The notes beneath the pieces are model-generated. The model was not told the DNA's origin and searched no databases. It saw only the letters and a program-made list of their open reading frames with translations. The translations under genes and the position numbers were made by a program. 64,000 nt of DNA from Mycolicibacterium sp. CBMA 234. Lineage in GTDB: Bacteria > Actinomycetota > Actinomycetes > Mycobacteriales > Mycobacteriaceae. Of the stretch, positions 43,841-52,385 are shown piece after piece. The stretch spans positions 1-64,000 of the forward strand of contig NZ_MPKW01000025.1 of assembly GCF_009729415.1 (NCBI RefSeq), given 5' to 3'. How positions within the stretch are numbered: position 1 is the first letter of the stretch; the number at the start of each line of letters is the position of its first letter.

Positions 43841-44341
43841 ATGACGATCACGCCCCCTTTTGATCCCGCGTTCGTCGCCGCCGGCGAGGCCGAGACCTTC
43901 GGCAGCGACCGTGTCGGGATGCGACTGTTGCTGGATTCCTCGGCCACGGGCGGGGCGCTGAGCACCCTCGAAGTGCAGCTGGGTGCGGGGCAGGACGGTG
44001 CCGCACCGCACTATCACACACGGTCGCACGAGCTGTTCTACGTCACCGAGGGTGAACTGCAGGTGCTCACCGGAGACGACCTCCGCACCGTCGCTGCCGG
44101 TGGTGCCGTTGTCGTGCCCAAATACGCGGTCCACGCGTTCGGAGCTGCGCCCGGCGCATCGGCCAAGGTGCTCATCGTGCTCACCCCGGGTGCCGAGCGC
44201 TTCGAGTACTTCCGGCTGCTGACCCGGATCGATCGCGGCGAGGCCACTGTCGAAGAACTCGTCGAGGCCCAGGACATCTACGACAACCACTTCGTGGACT
44301 CGCCTGTCTGGCGAGCCGCGCGAATGGAAGGGAGGCAATGA
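43841..44341 (+). CDS. Cupin-domain protein
   Basis: The product is 166 residues with one cupin barrel. The first metal motif reads HYHTRSHELFYVTEGEL (two His of HxH, a further His, and Glu); the second has VPKYAVHAFG with the last His. Such proteins include quercetin-dioxygenase-like enzymes and small-molecule isomerases; the substrate is unknown. The divergent MarR regulator suggests induction by an aromatic or oxidising compound. The start ATG has GTGAGGTGCC upstream. Confidence 0.88.
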   Translation: MTITPPFDPAFVAAGEAETFGSDRVGMRLLLDSSATGGALSTLEVQLGAGQDGAAPHYHTRSHELFYVTEGELQVLTGDDLRTVAAGGAVVVPKYAVHAFGAAPGASAKVLIVLTPGAERFEYFRLLTRIDRGEATVEELVEAQDIYDNHFVDSPVWRAARMEGRQ

Positions 44342-44748
44342 TATTCGCGCTCGAGGATCGCGCCAGCCCGGTCTCGGCGACCATCCGGGCGATACGGCCA
44401 TTTTGGCGGCGGATTGAACCGAACCCAGGACCACCCGTTCCTTTCGTCACTTGACGATTGCCTGAGCGGAGCACAACGTTCGGTACGACCGGATGTGTAT
44501 GTCGCCCCTTGCTCGGTGACGCGATAGGTGTTGACTTGACCGCGGCGAACAACCGGCACTCCTACGACCTGGGCCGCCGGCTTCCATTCACATGTTCGAT
44601 TTTGAGTGGTCAAGGAAAGTTGACCACCCCAAATCGCAAGTGCCACAAGAGAGATCTGATACGACGACGGTGCGCACAGAACGCAGAAACCGCAATCATG
44701 CGATCTCGCTGCCCGCTTGTGGCCGAAAACCTCGACGGCAGAGGGGAT
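44342..44748. other. Gene-free stretch between the cupin gene and cwlM
   Basis: About 400 bases, somewhat lower in GC, with no gene I can support. Short open frames on both strands lack recognisable domains or ribosome-binding sites. It may be a decayed remnant at the edge of the accessory region. A short inverted repeat, GTCAAGGAAAGTTGAC, lies at 44608-44623. Confidence 0.5.
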
Positions 44749-45942
44749 TTAGGCTCCGGCTTGGCCGGCCTGCTCCACGGACATTTCGTGGGCCAGGAGC
44801 TCGGCGAAGGTGAAAGTGCCTGTGGGACGGTCATTTTTGCCCAGCAGGTACAGCCGCTTGACGGCGGCCAGGATGCCTTCGGCGATGGAGTCGCGGGAAC
44901 CGGGGGAGGTGAGCAGTTCGCGGTCCTGTGGGCTGCTGACGTAGCCGACGTCGATCTGCACGGTGGGCATGCGCGTCAGGCGCAGCAGATCCCAGGTGCG
45001 GCCGTGAGTGCGGCAGTCGCGGAAACCGCTGCGCGCCACCACTTCACGCTGAATGAAGTCGGCGAGGTTGCGACCGATGGTGGACACCGAACCATGTGAA
45101 TTACCGAAGTAGAACGACGCGACGCCGTTGGCCGCGGCACTGGGCAGGCTGGCGCAGCGCAAGCTGATCATCAGATCGGCGCCGACCGCGTTGGCCGTGG
45201 CGGCCCGCTCCGCATCCGACGGGCTGCCACTGACGGGGCGGGACAGGAACGTATCCATACCGATGGCCGTCATCCGGCCTTCCAGCCGGCTCGCCAGGTC
45301 CCACAACACTTCGGCTTCACTGACCGGGCCGGAGCGGCTGGTCATGATCAGTCCGCGATCGTCGCCGCCGCGGCCCGGATCGATGATGATCCGCTTTCCG
45401 GTCAGGCGGGGACCGCTACGTCGGACGAGTTCTTCTTCGCGGATCGCGTGCGGTGAACCGCCGGTGACCCGGGAACCCAGGAAGTACAGGGAGCGCAGGG
45501 TTTCCGGGCCGCAGATGCCGTCCGGGAACATGCCGTATTCGCGCTGGTAGGACATCAGGCCGTTGTGGGTCTGTAGGCCGAAATGACCGTCGACCAGACC
45601 GGTGTAGAAACCGAGATCCTGCAGCCGAGCCTGCAGCGTGGCGACGTCGTCGCCGTACATCGGGGCACCGAACTGGTGGGACAGGGTGCGCGCGCCCAGA
45701 CGGTACGAGGCCTCTTTCAGAGCGCGATAAGTGGCTTCACCGACGATGCCGTCGACGAGCAGGCCACGATGCTGCTGGAAAGCCCGGACAGCCTGATCGA
45801 GGTCGTCGTCGAACAGATCGAGCGCGATGTGCTTGCCGGTGGTCAGGTCCGCGTCGGGACTGTCCAGCAGCCCCAGGGCGGCGAGGGCCGCCCGTATCTC
45901 GATAACCGCGCCTCCCCGGTCACCGCGACGCAGTATCGACAT
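44749..45942 (-). CDS. cwlM: CwlM, amidase-like regulator of peptidoglycan synthesis
   Basis: CwlM is an essential cytoplasmic regulator: when phosphorylated by PknB it activates MurA, and it also affects lipid II flipping. The product is 397 residues. Two peptidoglycan-binding domains (about 5-75 and 88-155) precede an amidase_3 fold (about 175-370). Expected zinc ligands are replaced: DPGRGG instead of DPGHGG, and SLRCAS where a His is usual, so it is probably not an amidase. The C-terminal PTGTFTFAELLAHE holds the region phosphorylated in known homologues. There is no signal peptide. Confidence 0.94.
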   Translation of the reverse strand: MSILRRGDRGGAVIEIRAALAALGLLDSPDADLTTGKHIALDLFDDDLDQAVRAFQQHRGLLVDGIVGEATYRALKEASYRLGARTLSHQFGAPMYGDDVATLQARLQDLGFYTGLVDGHFGLQTHNGLMSYQREYGMFPDGICGPETLRSLYFLGSRVTGGSPHAIREEELVRRSGPRLTGKRIIIDPGRGGDDRGLIMTSRSGPVSEAEVLWDLASRLEGRMTAIGMDTFLSRPVSGSPSDAERAATANAVGADLMISLRCASLPSAAANGVASFYFGNSHGSVSTIGRNLADFIQREVVARSGFRDCRTHGRTWDLLRLTRMPTVQIDVGYVSSPQDRELLTSPGSRDSIAEGILAAVKRLYLLGKNDRPTGTFTFAELLAHEMSVEQAGQAGA

Positions 45943-46095
45943 ACCTGGCCTTTCAATAACAGACGCCAGGCGGGCGGACAGCTACGCACTGGCGGGACGC
46001 CGGGTCCCATTGTCGCAGACTCCCGGCGGGATCCCGCAACTTCACTGGCAGCGGCGGCGCGGCCCACCCTTCGGGCGAACCGCACCGCCAGTGCG

Positions 46096-46428
46096 TCAGA
46101 GTTCGTCGGCGATCTCGCGCAGCAGGGCGGCCTTGCCCTTGGCCCCGACGATGCGCTTCACCGGCTCGCCGTTCTTGAACAGGATCATGGTGGGAATCGA
46201 GACGACCTGAAAGTTGCGGGCGGTCTCGGGGTTGGCGTCGACGTCGATCTTGGCGACGGTGAGCTCCCCGGCCTTCTCACCGGCCAGTTCCTCAAGCACT
46301 GGGGCGACCATCTTGCACGGTCCGCACCAGGTCGCCCAGAAGTCGACCAGCACGGGCGTGCTGCTCTTGATGACCTCAGCGTCGAACGTGCCGTCGGTGA
46401 CGGCCAGCGTTGCGGTGCCCTCGCTCAT
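46096..46428 (-). CDS. trxA: Thioredoxin
   Basis: A 110-residue thioredoxin with the active site WATWCGPCKM and the cis-proline loop VVSIPTMILF. It reduces protein disulfides and is itself reduced by the thioredoxin reductase encoded immediately upstream. It corresponds to TrxC of M. tuberculosis. The gap to trxB is 39 bases. Confidence 0.96.
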   Translation of the reverse strand: MSEGTATLAVTDGTFDAEVIKSSTPVLVDFWATWCGPCKMVAPVLEELAGEKAGELTVAKIDVDANPETARNFQVVSIPTMILFKNGEPVKRIVGAKGKAALLREIADEL

Positions 46429-46467
46429 GTGTTGCTCCTATCGGGTGAATTCGGTGAAAGGGACGGA

Positions 46468-47403
46468 TCAGCTGTGGTCTGCGAGCCAGCGCTCGGCGTC
46501 GATGGCAGCCGAACAGCCACTGCCCGCGGCGGTGATGGCCTGGCGGTAGGTGTGGTCGACCAGATCGCCACAGGCGAACACGCCGTCCAGCGAGGTGTTG
46601 GTGGTGCGACCCTGCACCTGTACGTAGCCCTCGTCGTCGAGATCGACGAGGCCACGCACCAGATTCGACCGCGGGTCGTGGCCGATGGCGACGAACACGC
46701 CGGTGACGGGCAGCTTGCTCTCCTCGCCGGTGGCGGTGTTGCGCAGGAGCAGCCCGCTGACCTTCGAATCACCTTCCACCGCAACAACTTCGGTGTTGGT
46801 GACGAAGGTGATCTTCTCGTTGGCCTGCGCACGCTCCAGCATGATGCGCGAGGCGCGGAACTCGTCGCGGCGGTGGATCAGCGTCACCGAACGGGCGAAG
46901 CGGGTCAGGAACGTCGCCTCCTCCATCGCGGAGTCACCGCCGCCGATCACGGCGATGTCCTGGTCACGGAAGAAGAAACCGTCGCAGGTGGCGCAGGTGC
47001 TGACGCCCTGGCCGATCAGTTCCTGCTCACCCGGCACGCCGAGGTGACGGGCCGCGGCGCCCATCGCGAGGATGACGGAGCGGGCCTGGTAGGTCTGGTC
47101 ATCGACCGTGACGGTCTTGACGGGGCCGTCGAGCGACACGGCCTCTACGTCCTCCATGCGCAGATCGGCGCCGAACCGCAGGGCCTGCTCGCGCATCTCT
47201 TCCATCAGCTCGGGGCCGGTGATGCCCTCCTTGAAGCCCGGGTAGTTCTCTACCTCGGTGGTGGTCATCAAGGCGCCACCGAACTGGACACCCTCGAACA
47301 CCAACGGCTTGAGCTGGGCACGCGCGGCATACACCGCAGCGGTGTAGCCGGCCGGTCCGGAGCCGATGATGATCACATCGTGCACGGTGTCTTGGGTGGT
47401 CAT
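46468..47403 (-). CDS. trxB: Thioredoxin reductase
   Basis: An FAD- and NADPH-dependent reductase of thioredoxin, 311 residues. The FAD-binding motif is IIGSGPAGYTAAVYAAR; the redox-active site is CATCDG; the NADPH motif is GGGDSAMEEA; the C-terminal FAD motif is GVFACGDL. It lies in the sigM-rsmA-trxB-trxA-cwlM series, matching its known link to the oxidative-stress sigma factor SigM. Confidence 0.97.
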   Translation of the reverse strand: MTTQDTVHDVIIIGSGPAGYTAAVYAARAQLKPLVFEGVQFGGALMTTTEVENYPGFKEGITGPELMEEMREQALRFGADLRMEDVEAVSLDGPVKTVTVDDQTYQARSVILAMGAAARHLGVPGEQELIGQGVSTCATCDGFFFRDQDIAVIGGGDSAMEEATFLTRFARSVTLIHRRDEFRASRIMLERAQANEKITFVTNTEVVAVEGDSKVSGLLLRNTATGEESKLPVTGVFVAIGHDPRSNLVRGLVDLDDEGYVQVQGRTTNTSLDGVFACGDLVDHTYRQAITAAGSGCSAAIDAERWLADHS

Positions 47404-47524
47404 GGCCGCCTTTCATCTGGCTCTGGTCAGGCTGATACCTGGTTGGCCTGCTGCCAGAGTCGGTACGCCTATAACACCAGGGTAAGGGCCCGTGTTCCCA
47501 GGCGGCCCGGGGGCTACGGGGCAG

Positions 47525-48271
47525 TCAGCGGCTGGGCTTGGCTGACGCGGCCGATGGCTCCACGATGACGGCATCGGCGATCAGGCCGGCATCGGTCGAG
47601 CTGCAGCCGGGAGACACCACCAGTGCCATCACCGACCCGTGATCGGTCCCGGGCAGCAGCATGATCACCTCATCGCGGTCGTGCACCGTCAGGGTGGCGG
47701 CGCCCAGCACCTGGGTGGTGGGCGAGTATCCGAGGCCTTTCAGGCAGGGCTGCAGCCGCCCCGGCCCGGTGAGTGGCCCCAGTTCAGGCTGCTTGCTCAG
47801 CAGGCCCAGGATCTGCCGGTCAGACCACGGCATGCCCGCCTGTCGCTGCACCGTCAACGACGCCACGGAAGGACCGGTGGACATGGTCGCCGGTGCGTCC
47901 GCCTGACTCAACACGACGACGGCGCCGATCCCGACCGCGACCAGACCGGCGGCCGCTGCGGCAATGACGGCGGAACGCGACGCATGGACACCGCGGCCGG
48001 GGACGACGGCGTGGCGGGCCGGCTGGGCGCCGCGCAGGGCGGCTCCGATGTGCTCGGTGACCGCGGCGGGAATGTCGCTCGGGGCGGGGTTGTCGGCGAG
48101 ATCCTTGAGGTCATGGCGGACCTGCTCGAGTTCGGCGTATTGGCGCGCTACTGCCGGATCGTCGCGGATGCGTTGACGCAGCTGGGTGGCGGTGGCGTCG
48201 TCGAGCAGCCCGGCCTGCAGATCGGCCAGCAGCTCCAGGGAGACGGGCTGGTCGGCGTGTTCGTCGTCCAC
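47525..48271 (-). CDS. rsmA: Anti-sigma factor for SigM
   Basis: A single-pass membrane anti-sigma factor of 248 residues, directly downstream of sigM. The cytoplasmic N-terminus (SLELLADLQAGLLDDATATQL, in parts) looks like an anti-sigma domain. A membrane helix lies at about 100-122 (SAVIAAAAAGLVAVGIGAVVV), and a globular extracytoplasmic part follows. It probably holds SigM inactive until a signal releases it. The name follows the M. tuberculosis locus and is not the rRNA methyltransferase of the same symbol. Confidence 0.85.
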   Translation of the reverse strand: MDDEHADQPVSLELLADLQAGLLDDATATQLRQRIRDDPAVARQYAELEQVRHDLKDLADNPAPSDIPAAVTEHIGAALRGAQPARHAVVPGRGVHASRSAVIAAAAAGLVAVGIGAVVVLSQADAPATMSTGPSVASLTVQRQAGMPWSDRQILGLLSKQPELGPLTGPGRLQPCLKGLGYSPTTQVLGAATLTVHDRDEVIMLLPGTDHGSVMALVVSPGCSSTDAGLIADAVIVEPSAASAKPSR

Positions 48272-48358
48272 CTGGCGAAGCCTAAACCCGGGGGCGGATG
48301 GGTTGGTGTCCCGTCACGCACGGGCGGTGGGCCGAATCCGTCACGTGACTGGCTCTGG

Positions 48359-48910
48359 TCAGTCGGAAAGGTGGGCCAACGACTGCGCGAGTTTCGCGCG
48401 GGCCCTCGAGCATCGGCTCTTGACGGTGCCCTCGGGGACGCCGAGCATGGCCGCCGTCTCAGCCACCGAATAACCCTGCATGTCGACGGCGACCACGGCG
48501 GCACGTTGCGCGATGGGCAAGCGCAGTAGGGCCCGTTCGATGACGATGGCGGTCTCGACGTGACGCGCTGGATCCGCGATCCGGCAGGTCGCGTCGCTGA
48601 GTTCTTCGGTTCGGTGAAATCGGTTGTGGCGCAATCGATCCAGGCAAGAATTCACGACGATGCGGGACAGCCAGCTGCGGACCGAACTCTCGTGCCGAAA
48701 TCGCGGTGCGTGGCGGTGCGCGCTGAATAGCGCGTCCTGCAGCGCGTCGGCGGCGTCCTGTGGGTCGTAGCTGGTCAAGCGCGCCAGCCGGTACAGCTGG
48801 TGGTGGTGCCGGTAGAACAGCTCCTCGAACGCGTAGCGGTCACCGGCGACGTGTGCCGCAAGCAATTCTGCGTCTGTTGCGGCGGACTGTGGCGCCCCGA
48901 AACTCCCCAC
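48359..48910 (-). CDS. sigM: ECF sigma factor SigM
   Basis: An extracytoplasmic-function sigma factor of 183 residues. Region 2 shows FEELFYRHHHQLYRLARLT and DPQDAADALQDALFSA; region 4 shows LPIAQRAAVVAVDMQGYSVAETAAMLG (in parts) and GTVKSRCSRARAKL. GTG start. Followed by its anti-sigma gene and the thioredoxin system. Position upstream of trxB and downstream of murJ is the same as in M. tuberculosis. Confidence 0.94.
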   Translation of the reverse strand: MGSFGAPQSAATDAELLAAHVAGDRYAFEELFYRHHHQLYRLARLTSYDPQDAADALQDALFSAHRHAPRFRHESSVRSWLSRIVVNSCLDRLRHNRFHRTEELSDATCRIADPARHVETAIVIERALLRLPIAQRAAVVAVDMQGYSVAETAAMLGVPEGTVKSRCSRARAKLAQSLAHLSD

Positions 48911-48997
48911 GTTCGAACCCTAAAGCGGGATCTGTGAGGGACCCTACGCGTATTCGTCGAATTACCGCTTGACCAGCACAGACGCGGAATCCGCGCC

Positions 48998-49006
48998 TGT
49001 GGATAA
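48998..49006 (-). promoter_or_regulatory. Perfect DnaA box between murJ and sigM
   Basis: TGTGGATAA (reverse complement of TTATCCACA) lies two bases from the murJ stop in the 97-base murJ-sigM gap. It shares the 12-mer CCTGTGGATAAC with the site near 12215. Confidence 0.4.
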
Positions 49007-49007
49007 C

Positions 49008-52000
49008 CTACCCGGCAGCCTTCACGACCACATTGGAGATGTCGGTCTTGCTCTTGCCGTCGACGGAGCCCAGCGTGGAGATCCAGATCAGCAGGTGCGA
49101 CGTCGGCTGCGCGTTGCTGATGGTGATGGTGTTGGTACCGGGCTTCATGGTTGCCGGCTGCGTCAGGACCGTCGTGGCGTCCAGCGACGCCGGTGTGGCC
49201 GACTGGGCGGACCGGATCTGGATCGCGGTGCCCGTACTGGTCAGGTTCAGGCTGACCGACGCCACCGTCGTGGCCTGGGGCAGCTGCAGCATGAGGCCGA
49301 CACCACTCTTGAAGGTGGGGAAGGGCGCCGGATCGGTGTAGATGTCGGTGGACCACGCGTCGCCGGCTGCGCCCGTGATGGCCTTGCCTACGGACTCGGG
49401 GGAGTCAGCGCCACCGCCGGGTGAAAAGACGGTCACCCCAACAGGTTTGACGATACTGCCGGGTGTCGAAGTCGCACTGCTCGACGTCGAGTGCGGGCTG
49501 TTCAAGCCGAGCTGCTGCTTGTCCAGGCCGCCGCCGACGTCGCCGAAGATGCCCTTGAGTACAGACGCGAGCACCATCAGTGCCACGAGCAGAATTGCTC
49601 CACCGACGCCGAGCCCGATGAGCAGCGCCTTGCGCCGCTTGGCGGCGGCTTCGTCGGCCGCATCGACAGGCTCGGGGGGTCCGGAGCCGTCGATCGGCGC
49701 CAATAGTTCGGTGGTGTCGGCGACTGTGGTGGCCTGCTGCAGCAGGTTCAACAGTGTTGGGGCTGAACGGATTCCGCCGCCCTCCTGCACGGCGCGGGCG
49801 GCCGCAGCAGAGATCTGGAACGGGATGGTGTTGTCGATAGCGCGCGGTTCAATGGGCTGGCCGGTGTTGTCGCGCGTGGCGGGCAACATGCCGCTGAGCG
49901 CACCGGATTCAGGCAGCGGCCACCGGTTGACCAGCAGGGCGTAGAGCGTGGCGCCGATGCCGCGGATATCGTCTTCCGGCGTGGCCGACGGCAGGGTGCC
50001 GGGGAATGCGAGCACCACGTCGCCCTCGATGCTGACGCGGATGCGGCCGGGGTGGTCGATCGACAGCGCGACGCCGGACCGGTGCGCGGACTCGGCGGTC
50101 GAGGCCAGTGACTGAATGGCGCGTCCCCCACCCATCGGTGACGGTCCCGTCGCGGCCACCTCGGCGAGCGAACCGCCGCGTACCCATTCGCTGACCACCA
50201 GGCCACCGTTGCCGTGCCGCGTCACATCCAGGATCCGGGCCAGCCCGGGTCCGTCGACGTGACTGAGTTTGCTTGTGCGAGTGAGGATTTCCTGGACGAT
50301 CGACTCGGGCAGGTCGCCATCGGGGTCGACGAACGTCAGCGCCACCTGGCGGTCCAGCGCGATGTCGAGGGCGTGCCAGAACTGCAGATCCGGTGGGCCA
50401 CCGTGGAAGACCAGCAGTCGGTAGCGGCCGTCGCCGATGACGGCGCCGGCCCGCAGCGCCATGTCGTCACCGCCGGATGACATGTCCGGGGTGTGTGCGG
50501 AGTCCTGGTCCGCGGGTGCGTCGGTCACCGCAAATCCTTTCCGAAGCCCGCCCCGAGTACCACCTACCGGGTTTCCCCCGCCAGTAGCGGCCGGATCGTG
50601 ACGCCGTGATACCGGAGGTGAATCGCTTTGTCCAGCGTACGGGACCGCGGTCGTGCCGGCGTCCCGAACAGCAGAGCTGACCTGGACCGCGGGTGTTTGG
50701 GGTGCTGGGGCGCGGCCCAGCCGGCGCTGCACGAACGCTACCGCGGCCTGGGCGTCGGGCACCTTGGCCGCGACCAGGACCGCCACGATCACCGGCAGCA
50801 TGATCAGCCCGAGCAGCATCAGCCGCAGCAACGATCCGGCGGCTCCGCCGTGCTCGGTCAGTCGATCCAGCCCGAATAGGCGGTCCGCGATGTAGGCCAG
50901 CAGGCCGGCGCCGAGGGAGGCGCAGATGGTGACCAGGATGGTCCGGATCACCGGTAGTTCGATCATCCTGCCGCGCGGCGGGCGCAGCGCGTTCCGCAGC
51001 AGCACGTAGCCGACGGTGGCACCGGCCAGGAAGCCCAGACCGTTGGCCAGGCCCAGGTATCCCGCGACCAGCTCCCGGTCGTCGGTCAGGTGCGGCGCGA
51101 TCAGCGAGCCGATGATCTTCACCACGGTGATGACGACGATCAAGATGATCGGGATCCAGGGCTGTTCGCGCGCGTAGAACACCCGAAGTTCCAGCAGCAC
51201 CATGGAATACGGGATGAGGGTGAACGCTGACAGCGCGATCGCCATACCCAGGTAGCCGGCATCGGTGGCACCGAAATTGCCGTAGGCGAACAGGGCGCTG
51301 CCCATGGCGGGGCCGCCGACGGTCATGAAGGCGACGATCGGGATGAGCGTCACCATGGTCAGCCGAGTGGCCAGCGAGAAGTCGGCGAGTACCGCCGGGT
51401 TGTCGTTGGCCGCGGCGTTGCGGGACAGTCTCGGCATGACGACGGTCAGCACCGTTACGCCGATCATGCCGAACGGCAGTTGCAGCACCAGCCAGGCGTA
51501 GTTGTAGATGGCCGGGCCGGATGCGGCTGCGTGGCTGGCGATTTCGTTGCCGACGATCAGACCGCCCTGACTGATCAGGACGTACAGCATCATGGCGGTG
51601 GCCATGGTGCCGAACTTCTTGAGCCGGTCGTCGATGCCCCACAGTGGCCGCAGGTCGATGCGCTGGCGATACAGCGCATACAGCAGCGTTCCGGCCTGAG
51701 CGACCACACCGAGCGTGGTGCCGACACCCAGCACCAGCAGTTTGGCGTTGCCCATCCGCACCGGGTCGACCGAAAGTTCGCCCGGAACAAGCACATACAC
51801 GCCGAGGGTGAGGATGGCGACCACGTTGTTGATCACCGGCGCCCAGGCCGTCGGCGCAAAGATGTTGCGGTTGTTCAGGATTGCCATGTACACGGACGTC
51901 AGCCCGTAGAAAATGATCTGTGGCAGAAGCAGATACGCAAAGGCGGTGGTGAGCGGCTCGTTCACCTGCGGGGCGTCGCCGAGCATCAGCCGCACCAGCA

Positions 52001-52385
52001 GCGGGGCAGCGGCCACCGACAGCACCGTGGTGACCAGCAGCAGCGCGGTGGCCAGCGTGACCAGCCGCCGGACGAAGGCAGCGCCGCCGTCGGGGTCGTC
52101 GCGTTCGGCGCGCGCCAGCACCGGGACGAAGATCGCGGTGAAGGTGGCTTCGAGCACCAGGGCCGCCACCATGTTCGGCAGCTGGTTGGCCACCGTGAAC
52201 GAGCTGGACAGCGCAGCCCCGAGAATCGCGGCCAGCAGCACAATGCGCAGGAATCCGGTGATCCGGCTGATCAGCGTGGCGAATGCCATCCCCCAGGACC
52301 GGGAGACGACGGCGGCGTCGGACAGTTCGGCCCTTCGCGGATTCGCGGCGCCGCTCTCGGCACGGGGACTGCGCGGGGCGCTCAT
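49008..52385 (-). CDS. murJ: Lipid II flippase MurJ (MviN) with C-terminal pseudokinase
   Basis: MurJ flips lipid-linked peptidoglycan precursor across the membrane. The product is 1125 residues from this start. The N-terminal MurJ core (about 35-560) has about 14 helices, with FLRIVLLAAILG and NQLPNMVAALVLEATFTAIFVP (in parts). A linker follows, then a kinase-like domain (about 640-880; DGRYRLLVFHGG, FWHALDIALDRQVALTFV) that lacks HRD and DFG, a membrane helix at about 925-945, and an external beta-rich domain. Phosphorylation of the pseudokinase recruits FhaA. The ATG at 52385 has GGAGG upstream. Confidence 0.92.
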   Translation of the reverse strand: MSAPRSPRAESGAANPRRAELSDAAVVSRSWGMAFATLISRITGFLRIVLLAAILGAALSSSFTVANQLPNMVAALVLEATFTAIFVPVLARAERDDPDGGAAFVRRLVTLATALLLVTTVLSVAAAPLLVRLMLGDAPQVNEPLTTAFAYLLLPQIIFYGLTSVYMAILNNRNIFAPTAWAPVINNVVAILTLGVYVLVPGELSVDPVRMGNAKLLVLGVGTTLGVVAQAGTLLYALYRQRIDLRPLWGIDDRLKKFGTMATAMMLYVLISQGGLIVGNEIASHAAASGPAIYNYAWLVLQLPFGMIGVTVLTVVMPRLSRNAAANDNPAVLADFSLATRLTMVTLIPIVAFMTVGGPAMGSALFAYGNFGATDAGYLGMAIALSAFTLIPYSMVLLELRVFYAREQPWIPIILIVVITVVKIIGSLIAPHLTDDRELVAGYLGLANGLGFLAGATVGYVLLRNALRPPRGRMIELPVIRTILVTICASLGAGLLAYIADRLFGLDRLTEHGGAAGSLLRLMLLGLIMLPVIVAVLVAAKVPDAQAAVAFVQRRLGRAPAPQTPAVQVSSAVRDAGTTAVPYAGQSDSPPVSRRHDPAATGGGNPVGGTRGGLRKGFAVTDAPADQDSAHTPDMSSGGDDMALRAGAVIGDGRYRLLVFHGGPPDLQFWHALDIALDRQVALTFVDPDGDLPESIVQEILTRTSKLSHVDGPGLARILDVTRHGNGGLVVSEWVRGGSLAEVAATGPSPMGGGRAIQSLASTAESAHRSGVALSIDHPGRIRVSIEGDVVLAFPGTLPSATPEDDIRGIGATLYALLVNRWPLPESGALSGMLPATRDNTGQPIEPRAIDNTIPFQISAAAARAVQEGGGIRSAPTLLNLLQQATTVADTTELLAPIDGSGPPEPVDAADEAAAKRRKALLIGLGVGGAILLVALMVLASVLKGIFGDVGGGLDKQQLGLNSPHSTSSSATSTPGSIVKPVGVTVFSPGGGADSPESVGKAITGAAGDAWSTDIYTDPAPFPTFKSGVGLMLQLPQATTVASVSLNLTSTGTAIQIRSAQSATPASLDATTVLTQPATMKPGTNTITISNAQPTSHLLIWISTLGSVDGKSKTDISNVVVKAAG

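Noticed and set aside
44278..44646. Minus-strand frame after the cupin gene
   Set aside because: It overlaps the cupin gene, has no domain and no ribosome-binding site.
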